DNA of 64,000 bases from Nitrospirillum amazonense (lineage in GTDB: Bacteria > Pseudomonadota > Alphaproteobacteria > Azospirillales > Azospirillaceae), in the NCBI RefSeq assembly GCF_007828045.1, contig NZ_VITN01000017.1:88774-152773 (forward strand), read 5' to 3'. Each line of letters starts with the position of its first letter. Within the stretch, counting starts at the first letter, position 1. The notes beneath the pieces were generated by a model that was given only the letters and a program-made list of their open reading frames with translations, was not told the DNA's origin and made no database searches. A program made the translations under genes and the position numbers. This document shows positions 55,100 to 63,901 of this stretch, piece after piece.

Positions 55100-55185
55100 C
55101 GCGGTTCTCCGCGACGGGCGCCGGAGACCTCTTCTCCAGCCCTCAACCCGTCACGGGAAACCCCGTCCGCACTCTCACTCTATGG
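55100..55185 (-). promoter_or_regulatory. Conserved 5' leader, copy 3 (ardC)
   Basis: In mRNA sense: AGAGTGAGAG (complement of 55172-55181), CGTGACGGGTTGAG, GAGAAGAG, CGCCCGTCGCGGAG. The order and spacing match copy 2 almost throughout. The box is 73-82 bases before the ATG. Confidence 0.6.
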
Positions 55186-55293
55186 GGGCGTTGCGGGGAT
55201 CTCCCCGCAGAAGGGGTCGGGCGAGACCCTTTGGCTCGACCGCAGGGGAAGGCTTTCCCCCTTGCCCCAGCTTTCCGTCCCGGATGTGTTTCC

Positions 55294-55334
55294 TTGAAAA
55301 CTGTCAGAAAACTGCGTATTTTCCTGACAGGAGA
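55294..55334 (+). promoter_or_regulatory. AbiE promoter with overlapping operator
   Basis: TTGAAA (55294-55299), 17-base spacer, TATTTT (55317-55322) form a promoter. CTGTCAG (55301-55307) and CTGACAG (55324-55330), extended by AAAA/TTTT, form a dyad that spans the spacer and -10. AbiEi antitoxins bind inverted repeats in their own promoter, so this is the likely autoregulatory operator. A GGAG lies 7 bases before the ATG. Confidence 0.7.
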
Positions 55335-55340
55335 AAGACG

Positions 55341-55934
55341 ATGACACGGCTGACCGAACAGATTCTGTCGCATATGACGGGCTTGCCCGAAGGCGCTTCT
55401 GTGTCCGCTAAGGGGCTGCTCCACCTCGGCAATCGCGCCGCGGTGGACCAGGCCTTGTCGCGTCTGGCCGAGCGCGAACAACTCATCCGGGCTGGGCGCG
55501 GTGTCTATCTCCGCCCCGTCGCCAGTCGGTTCGGGACGCGCGCGCCGTCGGTCGAACAGGCTGTGGAGGCCCTTGCCAGCCAGCGTGGCGAGACCATCGT
55601 CTCGAACGGTGCGGCGGCCGCAAACGCGCTTGGCCTGACAACGCAGGTGCCGGTTCGTTCGGTCTATCTGACCTCCGGGCGCAGCCGGAAGATGAATCTC
55701 GGGAAGCAGGTCGTGGAATTGCGCCATGCCCCGCGCTGGCAATTGGCTCTGGCCAACCGGCCGGCGGGAGAGGCCGTCCGGGCCTTGGCCTGGCTCGGCC
55801 CGGAGAAAGCCGAAACTGCGCTCCGGACATTGAAGCGAAAGCTGCCAGCCAGCGCCTTTGGCGAATTGGTGGCGGCCGCGCCGCAGCTTCCGACATGGTT
55901 GGCGCAGAGTGTCGGGAAGGCGGCCTATGGCTGA
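55341..55934 (+). CDS. abiEi: AbiEi-type antitoxin (DUF6088)
   Basis: 197 residues from MTRLTEQILSHM (ATG 55341 with GGAG upstream); a longer frame from 55182 lies across the promoter and is rejected. N-terminal winged helix (LLHLGNRAAVDQALSRLAERE, quoted in part; GRGVYLRP) and a C-terminal DUF6088 part. Type IV antitoxin of AbiE systems: it represses transcription and counteracts AbiEii. Its stop overlaps the toxin gene by 8 bases. Confidence 0.9.
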   Translation: MTRLTEQILSHMTGLPEGASVSAKGLLHLGNRAAVDQALSRLAEREQLIRAGRGVYLRPVASRFGTRAPSVEQAVEALASQRGETIVSNGAAAANALGLTTQVPVRSVYLTSGRSRKMNLGKQVVELRHAPRWQLALANRPAGEAVRALAWLGPEKAETALRTLKRKLPASAFGELVAAAPQLPTWLAQSVGKAAYG

Positions 55935-56943
55935 AACCTTCCTGCTCCTCTCGGCTCAGGATCGCCGCGACGCCCTTGGCGTCGCGGCGGATCGTTCGGG
56001 GCGGCCCGCGCATCTGCTCGAAAAGGACGTCTGGGTGGTGTGGGCGTTGAGCACGCTCTACGCGGCGCCGCTTGGTGAGCATCTGGTGTTCAAGGGCGGC
56101 ACATCGCTGTCGAAAGCCTATCAGGTCATCCATCGGTTTTCGGAGGATGTGGATCTGACCTACGACATTCGGGCCATCGCGCCCGACCTGGTCGGGGACA
56201 ATGGCGAGGGCCTGCCGAAAACGCGAAGCGAGGAGAAGCGCTGGTCCAGCGAGGTTCGTCGCCGGCTACCGGAATGGGTTGGCGCTGTCGTGCAACCGGT
56301 GATCTCCGATGCCCTGGCAACGGAAGGTTTGGCTGCGGCGATCCGCGTCGAAGGTGATCGGCTCTTTATCGACTACGAACCGACCGCAACCGGATCGGGC
56401 TATGTCGCCCCCAGTGTCATGCTGGAGTTCGGCGCGCGGTCGACGGGCGAGCCGGCCAGTTTGCGCGATGTTGTCTGCGATGCCTCTGGCCTGATCGATG
56501 GCCTGATATTCCCGACAGCGCGTCCGCGCGTCATGCACGCCGAGCGGACCTTCTGGGAGAAGGCGACCGCCATCCATGTCTTCTGTCATCAGGAACGGCT
56601 GCGCGGGGACCGCTTCGCCCGGCACTGGCATGATGTCGCCCGGCTCGATGAAGCCGGTCTTGCGGAAACGGCCTTCGCAGATCGCGAACTGGCGAACGCG
56701 GTTGCTCGCCACAAGTCGATGTTCTTTGCGGAGAAGGCCGCTGATCGCTCGCCAATCGATTATGCCGCGGCCGTCAACGGCGGCTTGCAACTCGTCCCTG
56801 TCGGCGATGGCGCGAAGGCGCTGGAGGAAGACTACATTCGTATGGTCGAGGATGGACTGCTCTTCGATGACGCAGAGCCGTTCGAGGCGCTCATGGCGCG
56901 GTGCGCCGATATAGCCGGGCGCGCGAACAGCGCGGCCAGTTAA
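55927..56943 (+). CDS. abiEii: AbiEii/AbiGii-type nucleotidyltransferase toxin
   Basis: 338 residues from ATG 55927. DNA polymerase beta-like nucleotidyltransferase motifs: KGGTSLSKAY near 56 (motif I) and FSEDVDLTYD near 70 (motif II, D-x-D). ERTFWEKATAIH near 203 is a further family block. AbiEii homologues add nucleotides to tRNA 3' ends or bind GTP and stop growth, giving abortive phage infection and element stability. Confidence 0.93.
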   Translation: MAETFLLLSAQDRRDALGVAADRSGRPAHLLEKDVWVVWALSTLYAAPLGEHLVFKGGTSLSKAYQVIHRFSEDVDLTYDIRAIAPDLVGDNGEGLPKTRSEEKRWSSEVRRRLPEWVGAVVQPVISDALATEGLAAAIRVEGDRLFIDYEPTATGSGYVAPSVMLEFGARSTGEPASLRDVVCDASGLIDGLIFPTARPRVMHAERTFWEKATAIHVFCHQERLRGDRFARHWHDVARLDEAGLAETAFADRELANAVARHKSMFFAEKAADRSPIDYAAAVNGGLQLVPVGDGAKALEEDYIRMVEDGLLFDDAEPFEALMARCADIAGRANSAAS

Positions 56944-57026
56944 GAAACGACGATGAGGGGGCGTGTAGTGACGATAACGGGTGCGTCTGACATTCCGGCG
57001 AGCATTGTAGCTCGGAGTGCAGCGAA

Positions 57027-59801
57027 ATGATCGAAGATCACTCCGATAGCTTCCGTTTCCTTCATCGGTTCTGGCCGGATCTCCATGATCTCGGGAGAAA
57101 GGCGGAGCAGGCTGGGCCGCATGAGCCGGATCTCGTGGCCATCCGGCTGCGTGGGCTTACGGAGGCAATGGTCGTCAAACTGTTTGGCCAACTGGGAATT
57201 CAGTACGACCCGGCGCATTCGCATTTCGACAGGTTGGTCCTACTCGAGAACGCAGACCTGCTCGACGCCCGTCTCCTTTCCAAATTTCACGCTATCCGGA
57301 AGGTCGGCAACAACGCCGCGCACAATGGGAAGGTCACGCCCGCACAGGCTGAAGCTCTTCTGGAAGATGCCTGGTCTCTTTCGTGCTGGTTCTGCCGCTT
57401 CATGCGTCCCGACGTCGAATGGCTGACTCCACCGAGGCAGAACGCCAATCCCCTCTCGGTTCCCTCCATGGTGGAAGCGCAGGACGTGTCTGCCGAGCGG
57501 CAGCCGACGGTCCCGGGTAAGTCATCGAACATACTCAAGTTTCCTGAGGAGCGCGTCCGGCGCATACGCGAACAGGTCTCTCGCGCAATGGCGGAAGTCG
57601 ATCCGAGAGTGCGCCAACTTCGGACCGGCATCACACTTCATGAGGCTTTTACGGAAAGTCTGTCGAGCGATCAGGCCGCCTGCCTCGACGCGCTTTCCAC
57701 ATTCCTCGCCAGTCCGAAGCAGCGTGTATTTCTGCTCAAGGGCTATGCGGGCACCGGCAAGACCTTCCTCGCCAAGGGCATTACCGAATATCTTTCGACA
57801 CAAGGGCGCGCTTTCCGCCTCGCAGCACCGACCGGGCGTGCGGCGAAGATTATTTCGGAGAAGACCGGACGCGATGCGCGGACTGTGCATAGCCAAATCT
57901 ACAACTTCAGCGACTTGAAGGAATATACGAAGGGGGATCAGGAGCTCGGGTCGGAGACGTTCAAGTTTTATGCGGAGATTGCCTCCAACCAGGATCAGGC
58001 CAACACGGTGTATATCGTGGACGAGGCGTCGCTTCTCTCGGATGTCTATTCGGAGAGCGAGTTCTTCCGTTCTGGCACCGGATATCTGTTGCGTGACCTG
58101 ATCAGCTATGTCGGATTCGAGCATGGTGAGACCGACCGGAAGATTATCCTCGTAGGCGATCCCGCTCAGCTTCACCCGGTGGGGATGTCCGTCTCCCCAG
58201 CGCTTGATACTGAGTACCTCCACAAACACCTCGGGTTAGATGCGGCCGAATACGAGTTGAAGGAGGTGCTGCGGCAGAAGGCGGATAGCGGGATTATCCG
58301 TAACGTCATGCCGCTTCGCGATAGTCTTTCAAAGGGTACATTTGGTAGCCTCAGCTTCGACTTCGACGAAGATGTCCTGCGTCTCCGTGCCGACGAGGTT
58401 CTCCCGTTATATATGGCGGCACGCTCTACGGGCGAAGCGAACATTCCGATCGTTATTACGCGGTCTAACAGCGAAGCGGCCAGTTACAACCGGGCGATCA
58501 GGGATGCTCTTTTCCCCCGACGTGACTTCGTGGCGGCCGGTGATCGGCTGATCGTCACCGCCAACACCGTTGTGAACGGCAGTTTCCTGGCTAACGGTGA
58601 GTTTGTCGACGTCGTCGATGCGGAAACCATGGTGGAGCGGCGGTCCGTCAATCTCCGATACCGTAACGAGGAGACCGGGGCGGTCGAAGTCATTGAGGTG
58701 TCGTTAGTGTTCCGCGACATCCAGATAACCGTTTCGTTGCCAGATGGCGGCGAGACCGTTCTGACCGCGAAAATCCTCGACGATCATCTTCACGATAGCG
58801 GGGCCGGGCTCGACGCTGCGCAGCAGCGCGCGCTCTATGTGGACTTCCTCAAGCGTCACCCGGATCTGAAGCGCGGCCACGACCGAGAACGCCTCAGCCA
58901 GATCATACGCCAGGACCCGTACTTTAACGCGCTCCGCGTAAAGTTCGGCTACGCGGTGACTTGCCACAAGGCGCAGGGTGGCGAATGGGGGCATGTGTTC
59001 GTGAGTTGCCCGTCTGGCCAGAATCCGAGATCGGCCGAGTATTTCCGTTGGCTCTATACGGCCATGACCCGCTCAAGTGGGAAGCTGTATATGATCGACC
59101 CGCCCGAAGTCAGGTTGAAGATCGCCGGACCTGACTGGTGGTCGCCTTCGGAGGTATCGACGACATCGACGGATGGGCAGCTCTCGGCAGCTGCGCAGGC
59201 GGGAGATGCCGCCTCAATCGTATCGCCCCAGGAGGCATTCCGCCTCGACGTTCTGGGGCGCGTGCGGGACCTTCTCGGGGAGACGGGCATCGAGATCGAC
59301 GATGTCGCGCATCACCAGTACCAGGAAGCCTTCTACCTGCGTCGTGACCTCGACACCGCCCGCGTCAACATCAGTTACAATGGCAAGTTCAAGATTACGG
59401 CGGTGGCTGTTCCGCCCGCAGGCGCTTTCAGCGAGCAGCTAGGCGAGCTTCTTCGGCCGTTGGTCGGTCAGTCAATTGGCTCGGCACTGCCAGTCGCCGG
59501 CACGGGCGGCTTGTCGGGCCTGCAATCGCCGAGCCGGCCTTTCCTTGCACAGTTCCACGACCGCCTGTTGCCTCTTCTCAGGGAACGCCAAATCCACATT
59601 GTGGGATTGAAGGAACAGGCGTGGAGCCAGCGTTACACCTTCTCGCGTGGCGGTGATGCTGCCGTCGTCGATGTCTTCTACGACGGACGAGATCGGTTCA
59701 CGAAATGCATGCCGATCAACATCGGGGGAAAGCAGGGCGCCCCAGCGGGTGCGTTGTTGCCCGAGGTGCTTGAGATACTCACCGCGCAGGTCATCCCGTG
59801 A
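57027..59801 (+). CDS. DUF4145-RecD-like helicase with duplicated C-terminal domain
   Basis: 924 residues. The N-terminus (1-125) looks like the DUF4145 domain of type I restriction subunits (AIRKVGNNAAHNGK near 91). The SF1B (RecD/Pif1-like) helicase follows: GYAGTGKT near 239, VDEASLL near 331, GDPAQLHPVG near 377, CHKAQGGEW near 646, YTAMTRSSG near 677. After about 745 come two similar segments (RVNISYNGKFK near 785; AVVDVFYDGRDRF near 880). Overlaps the next gene by ATGA, so the two act together. No nuclease motif seen. Possible defence helicase; no named system recognised. Confidence 0.85.
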   Translation: MIEDHSDSFRFLHRFWPDLHDLGRKAEQAGPHEPDLVAIRLRGLTEAMVVKLFGQLGIQYDPAHSHFDRLVLLENADLLDARLLSKFHAIRKVGNNAAHNGKVTPAQAEALLEDAWSLSCWFCRFMRPDVEWLTPPRQNANPLSVPSMVEAQDVSAERQPTVPGKSSNILKFPEERVRRIREQVSRAMAEVDPRVRQLRTGITLHEAFTESLSSDQAACLDALSTFLASPKQRVFLLKGYAGTGKTFLAKGITEYLSTQGRAFRLAAPTGRAAKIISEKTGRDARTVHSQIYNFSDLKEYTKGDQELGSETFKFYAEIASNQDQANTVYIVDEASLLSDVYSESEFFRSGTGYLLRDLISYVGFEHGETDRKIILVGDPAQLHPVGMSVSPALDTEYLHKHLGLDAAEYELKEVLRQKADSGIIRNVMPLRDSLSKGTFGSLSFDFDEDVLRLRADEVLPLYMAARSTGEANIPIVITRSNSEAASYNRAIRDALFPRRDFVAAGDRLIVTANTVVNGSFLANGEFVDVVDAETMVERRSVNLRYRNEETGAVEVIEVSLVFRDIQITVSLPDGGETVLTAKILDDHLHDSGAGLDAAQQRALYVDFLKRHPDLKRGHDRERLSQIIRQDPYFNALRVKFGYAVTCHKAQGGEWGHVFVSCPSGQNPRSAEYFRWLYTAMTRSSGKLYMIDPPEVRLKIAGPDWWSPSEVSTTSTDGQLSAAAQAGDAASIVSPQEAFRLDVLGRVRDLLGETGIEIDDVAHHQYQEAFYLRRDLDTARVNISYNGKFKITAVAVPPAGAFSEQLGELLRPLVGQSIGSALPVAGTGGLSGLQSPSRPFLAQFHDRLLPLLRERQIHIVGLKEQAWSQRYTFSRGGDAAVVDVFYDGRDRFTKCMPINIGGKQGAPAGALLPEVLEILTAQVIP

Positions 59802-61714
59802 AGCCGGGGCAGCAGGTCACAGCCTTACGCAAGGGCGGCCAACTCGATGAAGCGTTCAAACTCGCCACGGAACTGGTTGCGGCGCCCGAGGCGAACGAAT
59901 GGGAGGTCGGCGCCTACGGCTGGTGTCTGATCGATCTCGTGAAGCGGCATGCCGCCGACCGGGATCAGGCATCGCTGCACGGCTATCTGAGCCTGCTGAC
60001 GAAGTTTGAGGTCCCTAGTGGAAATGAGCTTCTCGCCGAACACCGAGAGCGGGCGCTGGCATTGGTCGACGATGATCGTCGTGCCGTCATGGCAGCGCGG
60101 AAGCTCGGCAAGGATGGCCAGCACGACAAGGCCGTTGGCGCGTTTGCGGCACTCATGGCGAAAGGCGCTCTGACCAAGGACGACAAGACTGCTTTCGGCT
60201 GGGAGCTCTATCGGGCCACCCAGGCGATCTTCCGAGCGGCTGAGGGGCAGGATTTGGCGCCGAGCGCCATCGATACCGTCAAGCGGCACCTTAACACCTA
60301 TCTCAAGCTCGGCATCTCGGAGTCCGGTCTATTACATAGCTGCATGATGCAGCAGGCGGTCCGGTTGTCCCATGGCGACCATCTTCGCCTCCCCGCATTC
60401 GCACGCTTGTGGGGTCTGGATTCGTTCCGGCGCGAGGACTTCGAGGAGTCCCGGCTCGACGACGGCAAGACCTTCCCCCCGCTTGCGGAAACGGTGCTGC
60501 AACGCGCATCCAAGGAAGCTGCGAAGGGCGGATCTTCAGCGGAGATGAACTATATCCTGCCCTACCTTGAGCGCGGGCTGGAGCTGTTCCCTGAGAACGT
60601 CTGGCTGAAGTTGAACATGGTAAAGTTGCTGCGCGGCCTCGAACGGCTAGATGAGGCTCGACTGCTCGCGACTGATTTCGCCCGCAGCAAGGCAGGCGAA
60701 TATTGGACCTGGGAGTTGATCGGCGACCTTGAGGTGGAGCCGGCTATGCGCCTCTCGTGCTATGCGAAGGCGCTGACTTGCTCGGAGGACGACACGTTCG
60801 TCAGCAAGCTGCGTCTCAAGTTCGCTGCCTTGGTCGCCGCTGATCATCCCGGTGAGGCGAGAGCTGAAGTGGAACGGGTGATCAAACATAGACGTCGCGA
60901 GGGCACCCGCATTCCTATCGACGCCCAGCGGATGGCGGAAAGCGCCTGGTTCCTTGCCGCGGCACCATCTACCTCGGGCCGTTCGTTCTACGATCGCTTC
61001 AAGTCGCGCGCCGAGGAGTTGCTCTTCGCCCATCTCCCTTGGACCGATGCATCCGTCGGCGACGAATTCGTGATCGAGGGGCAGGAAGGGCAGAAGGATC
61101 GGACACGCCGGCGGATATTCGTGAAGGCCAGCCCGCTGCCTTTAGAAATCAGCGTCTCTGCGGGGCACCCGGACGTGCGGGGCTGCCGGCCGGGCGCTCC
61201 GATCAAGGTGCAGATGGAGGTGTCGGCCGCCGAACCATGGAAGGTCATGGTGCATCGGATTCAGCCACGGAACGGCGCCAGCGATGACGTTGTGCCGGAA
61301 CTATGCGGCGTGATCGATCACCTCAACCGGGCCAAGTCGCTCCTCCATTTTGTGGTGGCTAAGGGAATCGACGGCACGTTCCCGTTGGCCGACTTTGCCG
61401 GTTCAGCAGCGATAGGACAGGCTGTTGCGGTTCGGGCGACCCGCTATCACAGCCGGAAAGGTACGCGGACCCGGGCGCTGTCGGTTTCCTCTGCCACCCG
61501 ATCGCCTGGAACGGATGTGCTGAAGCCTTTCAACGACGACGTCGAAGTCCGTAATGGCCTCGGCTTCACTTCCGCTGGCATCTTTATTCCGCCGGATGTC
61601 GTTGCAGAATCCATGATCGCCGATGGCGATCGGGTGGAAGGCCTAGCCGTTATCAATTTCGACAAGAAGCGAAGCACGTGGGGCTGGAAAGCTATCAGCG
61701 CGAAAAACGACTGA
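59798..61714 (+). CDS. TPR-like protein with OB/cold-shock-like C-terminus
   Basis: 638 residues. Residues 1-400 are helical repeats of TPR type (ALRKGGQLDEAFKLATELV; YLERGLELFPENVWLK). The C-terminal 220 residues are beta-rich: segments around 420-490 (RRRIFVKASPLPLEISVS), 500-570 and 575-636, the last ending GFTSAGIFIPPDVV, then GDRVEGLAVINFDKK and WGWKA, which resembles a cold-shock/OB fold. Such folds bind RNA or ssDNA. Translationally coupled to the helicase. I do not recognise a named family; a sensor or nucleic-acid adaptor for the helicase is a guess. Confidence 0.75.
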   Translation: MKPGQQVTALRKGGQLDEAFKLATELVAAPEANEWEVGAYGWCLIDLVKRHAADRDQASLHGYLSLLTKFEVPSGNELLAEHRERALALVDDDRRAVMAARKLGKDGQHDKAVGAFAALMAKGALTKDDKTAFGWELYRATQAIFRAAEGQDLAPSAIDTVKRHLNTYLKLGISESGLLHSCMMQQAVRLSHGDHLRLPAFARLWGLDSFRREDFEESRLDDGKTFPPLAETVLQRASKEAAKGGSSAEMNYILPYLERGLELFPENVWLKLNMVKLLRGLERLDEARLLATDFARSKAGEYWTWELIGDLEVEPAMRLSCYAKALTCSEDDTFVSKLRLKFAALVAADHPGEARAEVERVIKHRRREGTRIPIDAQRMAESAWFLAAAPSTSGRSFYDRFKSRAEELLFAHLPWTDASVGDEFVIEGQEGQKDRTRRRIFVKASPLPLEISVSAGHPDVRGCRPGAPIKVQMEVSAAEPWKVMVHRIQPRNGASDDVVPELCGVIDHLNRAKSLLHFVVAKGIDGTFPLADFAGSAAIGQAVAVRATRYHSRKGTRTRALSVSSATRSPGTDVLKPFNDDVEVRNGLGFTSAGIFIPPDVVAESMIADGDRVEGLAVINFDKKRSTWGWKAISAKND

Positions 61715-62304
61715 CTTGGTGACAATGCGCGAGCCGTTCGCGCTCTGGTCGGCGTGACAATTGGCTGCTTTGATGATAGGGCTACATCGTGAAATTGGCG
61801 GGATGCACGGGCCGAGCCAGATTGTTTCCTGCGTTTCTCGCTTGACGATAGTCCCCGAAAGTACGGTTTTTCGGGGTATCCCGGAAAAATCCAACAATTT
61901 CAAAAGCCAGCGGTTTTGCCGGGATGGCTGACGGTATGTCGCCGCGAAAAATATTTTTAATGACGATATTTCAAGGCATTATGCTCCCAATCAATAATAG
62001 AGTGGGAGTGATTTTGGCCTATCCGAGCGTATCCGAAACTACGCCAGAGCACGATCTAAACCACTGATAAAAATAAATATTTCGGTCTCTAACTATCGGC
62101 ACCTATCGGTGGGTAGAGATCAGAACCGGCGGCCTGGTTGACGGCCCTTGCGCATATTGATCACTCGCAAATTTGAAAGTACCGTCAGGGCAGATGAGGC
62201 TCCTGACGGTACTTTTTCCACGCTAAGCTGCTGACAATACGCAGGCTTTTCCGACGAGAGCCCCCCAAAACCGCGTGACGGTACTTTTTTGGAGGTGGCA
62301 TATC
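61715..62304. other. AT-rich boundary region without genes
   Basis: No gene is convincing. It contains CCCCGAAA/TTTCGGGG (61853-61860 with 61869-61876), a terminator-like hairpin after the TPR gene, a clearly AT-rich stretch (about 61940-62100), tandem TATCCGA (around 62022-62038), CTATCGG twice (around 62093-62109), and the repeats listed next. This is the type of DNA found at integration sites and integrase promoters. I see no tRNA gene. Confidence 0.55.
62176..62289 (+). repeat. Hairpin and direct repeats before the integrase fragment
   Basis: AAAGTACCGTCAGG (62176-62189) and CCTGACGGTACTTT (62202-62215) form a perfect 14-bp stem followed by TT. TGACGGTACTTTTT then recurs as a direct repeat, 62204-62217 and 62276-62289, the second copy ending just before the GGAGG of the integrase. 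Candidate Int-binding arm sites, attachment core or attenuator. Confidence 0.5.
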
Positions 62305-62526
62305 ATGTTGACGGATGCGGCGCTCAAGGCGCTGAAACCACAAGAGAAAATCTACAAGGTGACGGACCGCGACGGCATGTATGTGCGCGTTGCGCCCTCG
62401 GGCTCCCTCTCGTTCAGGCTGGACTATCGGCTCAATGGACGGCGCGAGACGGTCTACCTGGGCAAATACGGATCGGGGCCTTCATCTGACGGGTTGGGCT
62501 CCCTTCCTCACGGATGCCAGCGCTGA
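62305..62526 (+). pseudogene. Truncated tyrosine integrase (DUF4102 N-terminus)
   Basis: GGAGG at 62291-62295 precedes ATG 62305. The first 58 residues (MLTDAALKALKPQEKIYKV, DGMYVRVAPSGS, YRLNGRRETVYLGKYG) are a clear DUF4102 N-terminal domain of P4-type integrases. After LGKYG (about 62475) similarity stops and the frame ends at 62526, so the SAM-like and catalytic domains (R...HxxR...Y) are missing. It is a broken integrase left at a junction. Confidence 0.88.
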
Positions 62527-62650
62527 CGCCGCCCTTTCAGGCGATCGAATAATGGATTGCATGGGACTCCGCGTACACCCATGCTCATGGAACCCCACAC
62601 CGGGGGTTTGTCTTCTTCCATAATGATCAGCAATCCGGCCGGAGGTATTT

Positions 62651-63484
62651 GTGGAAATTCGTGTCGGTTGCCTCATGACCTATGAGTTGGCGCAGGTCAC
62701 GCCCATCATCCTGATGCTGAATGTTCATGCGTCGCGGGTGAACGATCTGACGCAACCGGACACGGTGGTGACCGATCCTCCCGTGCCGATGGCCGGTTAT
62801 CACGACGGCTTCGGCAACTGGTGTACGCGTCTGGTGGCTCCAGCCGGCCGCTTCACCATCCGGACCGACGGCATCATCCGCGACAGCGGCCAATGGGACA
62901 CCCGCGACGCCAGCGCCCGCGAAGTCGCGATCCCCGACCTTGAGCCGGAAACCCTGGTGTTCCTACTGGGCAGTCGCTATTGCGAGACCGACCTGCTGTC
63001 GGAGACGGCCTGGAAATTATTCGGGCAGTCGCCCCCCGGATGGGCGCGGGTGCAGGCCATCTGCGATTATGTGCATGATCACATCAGTTTCGGTTACGAG
63101 CATTCGCGAGCCACGCGGACAGCCGCCGAGGCCTTCAAAGAGAGGCGGGGGGTCTGCCGCGATTATGCGCACCTGGCGCTGGCCTTTTGCCGCTGTCTCA
63201 ACATCCCCGCCCGGTACTGCACTGGATACATCAGTGATATCGGCTTGCCGCAACCGCATGCGCCCCAGGACTTTGCCGCCTGGATTGAAGTCTTCCTGGA
63301 GGGCCCGTCCGGCGGACGCTGGCATGTCTTCGATCCGCGCAACAACGACCCCCGTATCGGACGAATATTGGTTGCCCGGGGCCGGGACGCGGCGGATGTG
63401 CCGCTGTCGCTTACTTTCGGTCAGCACACTCTCACGAACTTCCAGGTAACGGCCGACGAGGTGGCGGGTTCCCCCGGCACGTGA
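62651..63484 (+). CDS. Transglutaminase-like cysteine peptidase-fold protein
   Basis: 277 residues from GTG 62651 with GGAGG five bases upstream. The N-terminal beta domain (about 1-90) precedes the transglutaminase core with the nucleophile in RRGVCRDYAHLALAFCR near 168, ARYCTGYISDIG and WHVFDPRNNDPRIGR near 220-240. Many relatives have His in an HAW motif before the FDPR stretch; here I read AAWIEVFLEG, so activity is uncertain. No signal peptide, so probably cytoplasmic. It is unrelated to the conjugation genes and probably lies beyond the element boundary. Confidence 0.85.
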   Translation: MEIRVGCLMTYELAQVTPIILMLNVHASRVNDLTQPDTVVTDPPVPMAGYHDGFGNWCTRLVAPAGRFTIRTDGIIRDSGQWDTRDASAREVAIPDLEPETLVFLLGSRYCETDLLSETAWKLFGQSPPGWARVQAICDYVHDHISFGYEHSRATRTAAEAFKERRGVCRDYAHLALAFCRCLNIPARYCTGYISDIGLPQPHAPQDFAAWIEVFLEGPSGGRWHVFDPRNNDPRIGRILVARGRDAADVPLSLTFGQHTLTNFQVTADEVAGSPGT

Positions 63485-63583
63485 TCGACCTGATCCACAG
63501 GGACGGCCCATTCTGCCTGGCGCCCGTCGTATTGCCGGCTTGGTAAAGATCTTCCGCCAGGGCGTGGACTTCCGTGCCGTCCG

Positions 63584-63901
63584 TCACGCGTCGTCCCTGG
63601 TCCGGTTGGCCGAGGTGGTGACGACAGGCTCGTCAACGGTCAGCTTGGGCTTTGGGTCGCTTGGCGGGGCCTTTTTCCAATGTGGAACCTGCCGCCCGCC
63701 TCTGTTGGGTCCGCTTCCGTTGGGCCCGCTTCCGTTGGAACGGTAGGGGGAAGGCGCCGCCGCCAGGCAGCGGAAGATGCGTTGGCGCGCCTCCTCGGAT
63801 AAATCGGACTCCTTCAGATGCCGGACCTGCGGGAACGTCGGCGCCTCGGACGCGGATGGCACCGTCTCTTTATCGCTCTTGATCGGGTCGGTCTTGCTCA
63901 T
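63584..63901 (-). CDS. Small hydrophilic hypothetical protein
   Basis: 105 residues from MSKTDPIKSDKE (ATG 63901). Low complexity, with tandem NGSGP units encoded by a 15-base DNA repeat (about 63704-63745) and a basic GGRQVPHWKKAPP stretch. Probably disordered; no family recognised. Flanks 63485-63583 and 63902-64000 show no gene. Confidence 0.5.
   Translation of the reverse strand: MSKTDPIKSDKETVPSASEAPTFPQVRHLKESDLSEEARQRIFRCLAAAPSPYRSNGSGPNGSGPNRGGRQVPHWKKAPPSDPKPKLTVDEPVVTTSANRTRDDA

Noticed and set aside
61715..62304. tRNA gene as attachment site
   Set aside because: I looked for T-loop-like GGTTCGA and cloverleaf pairing and saw none.
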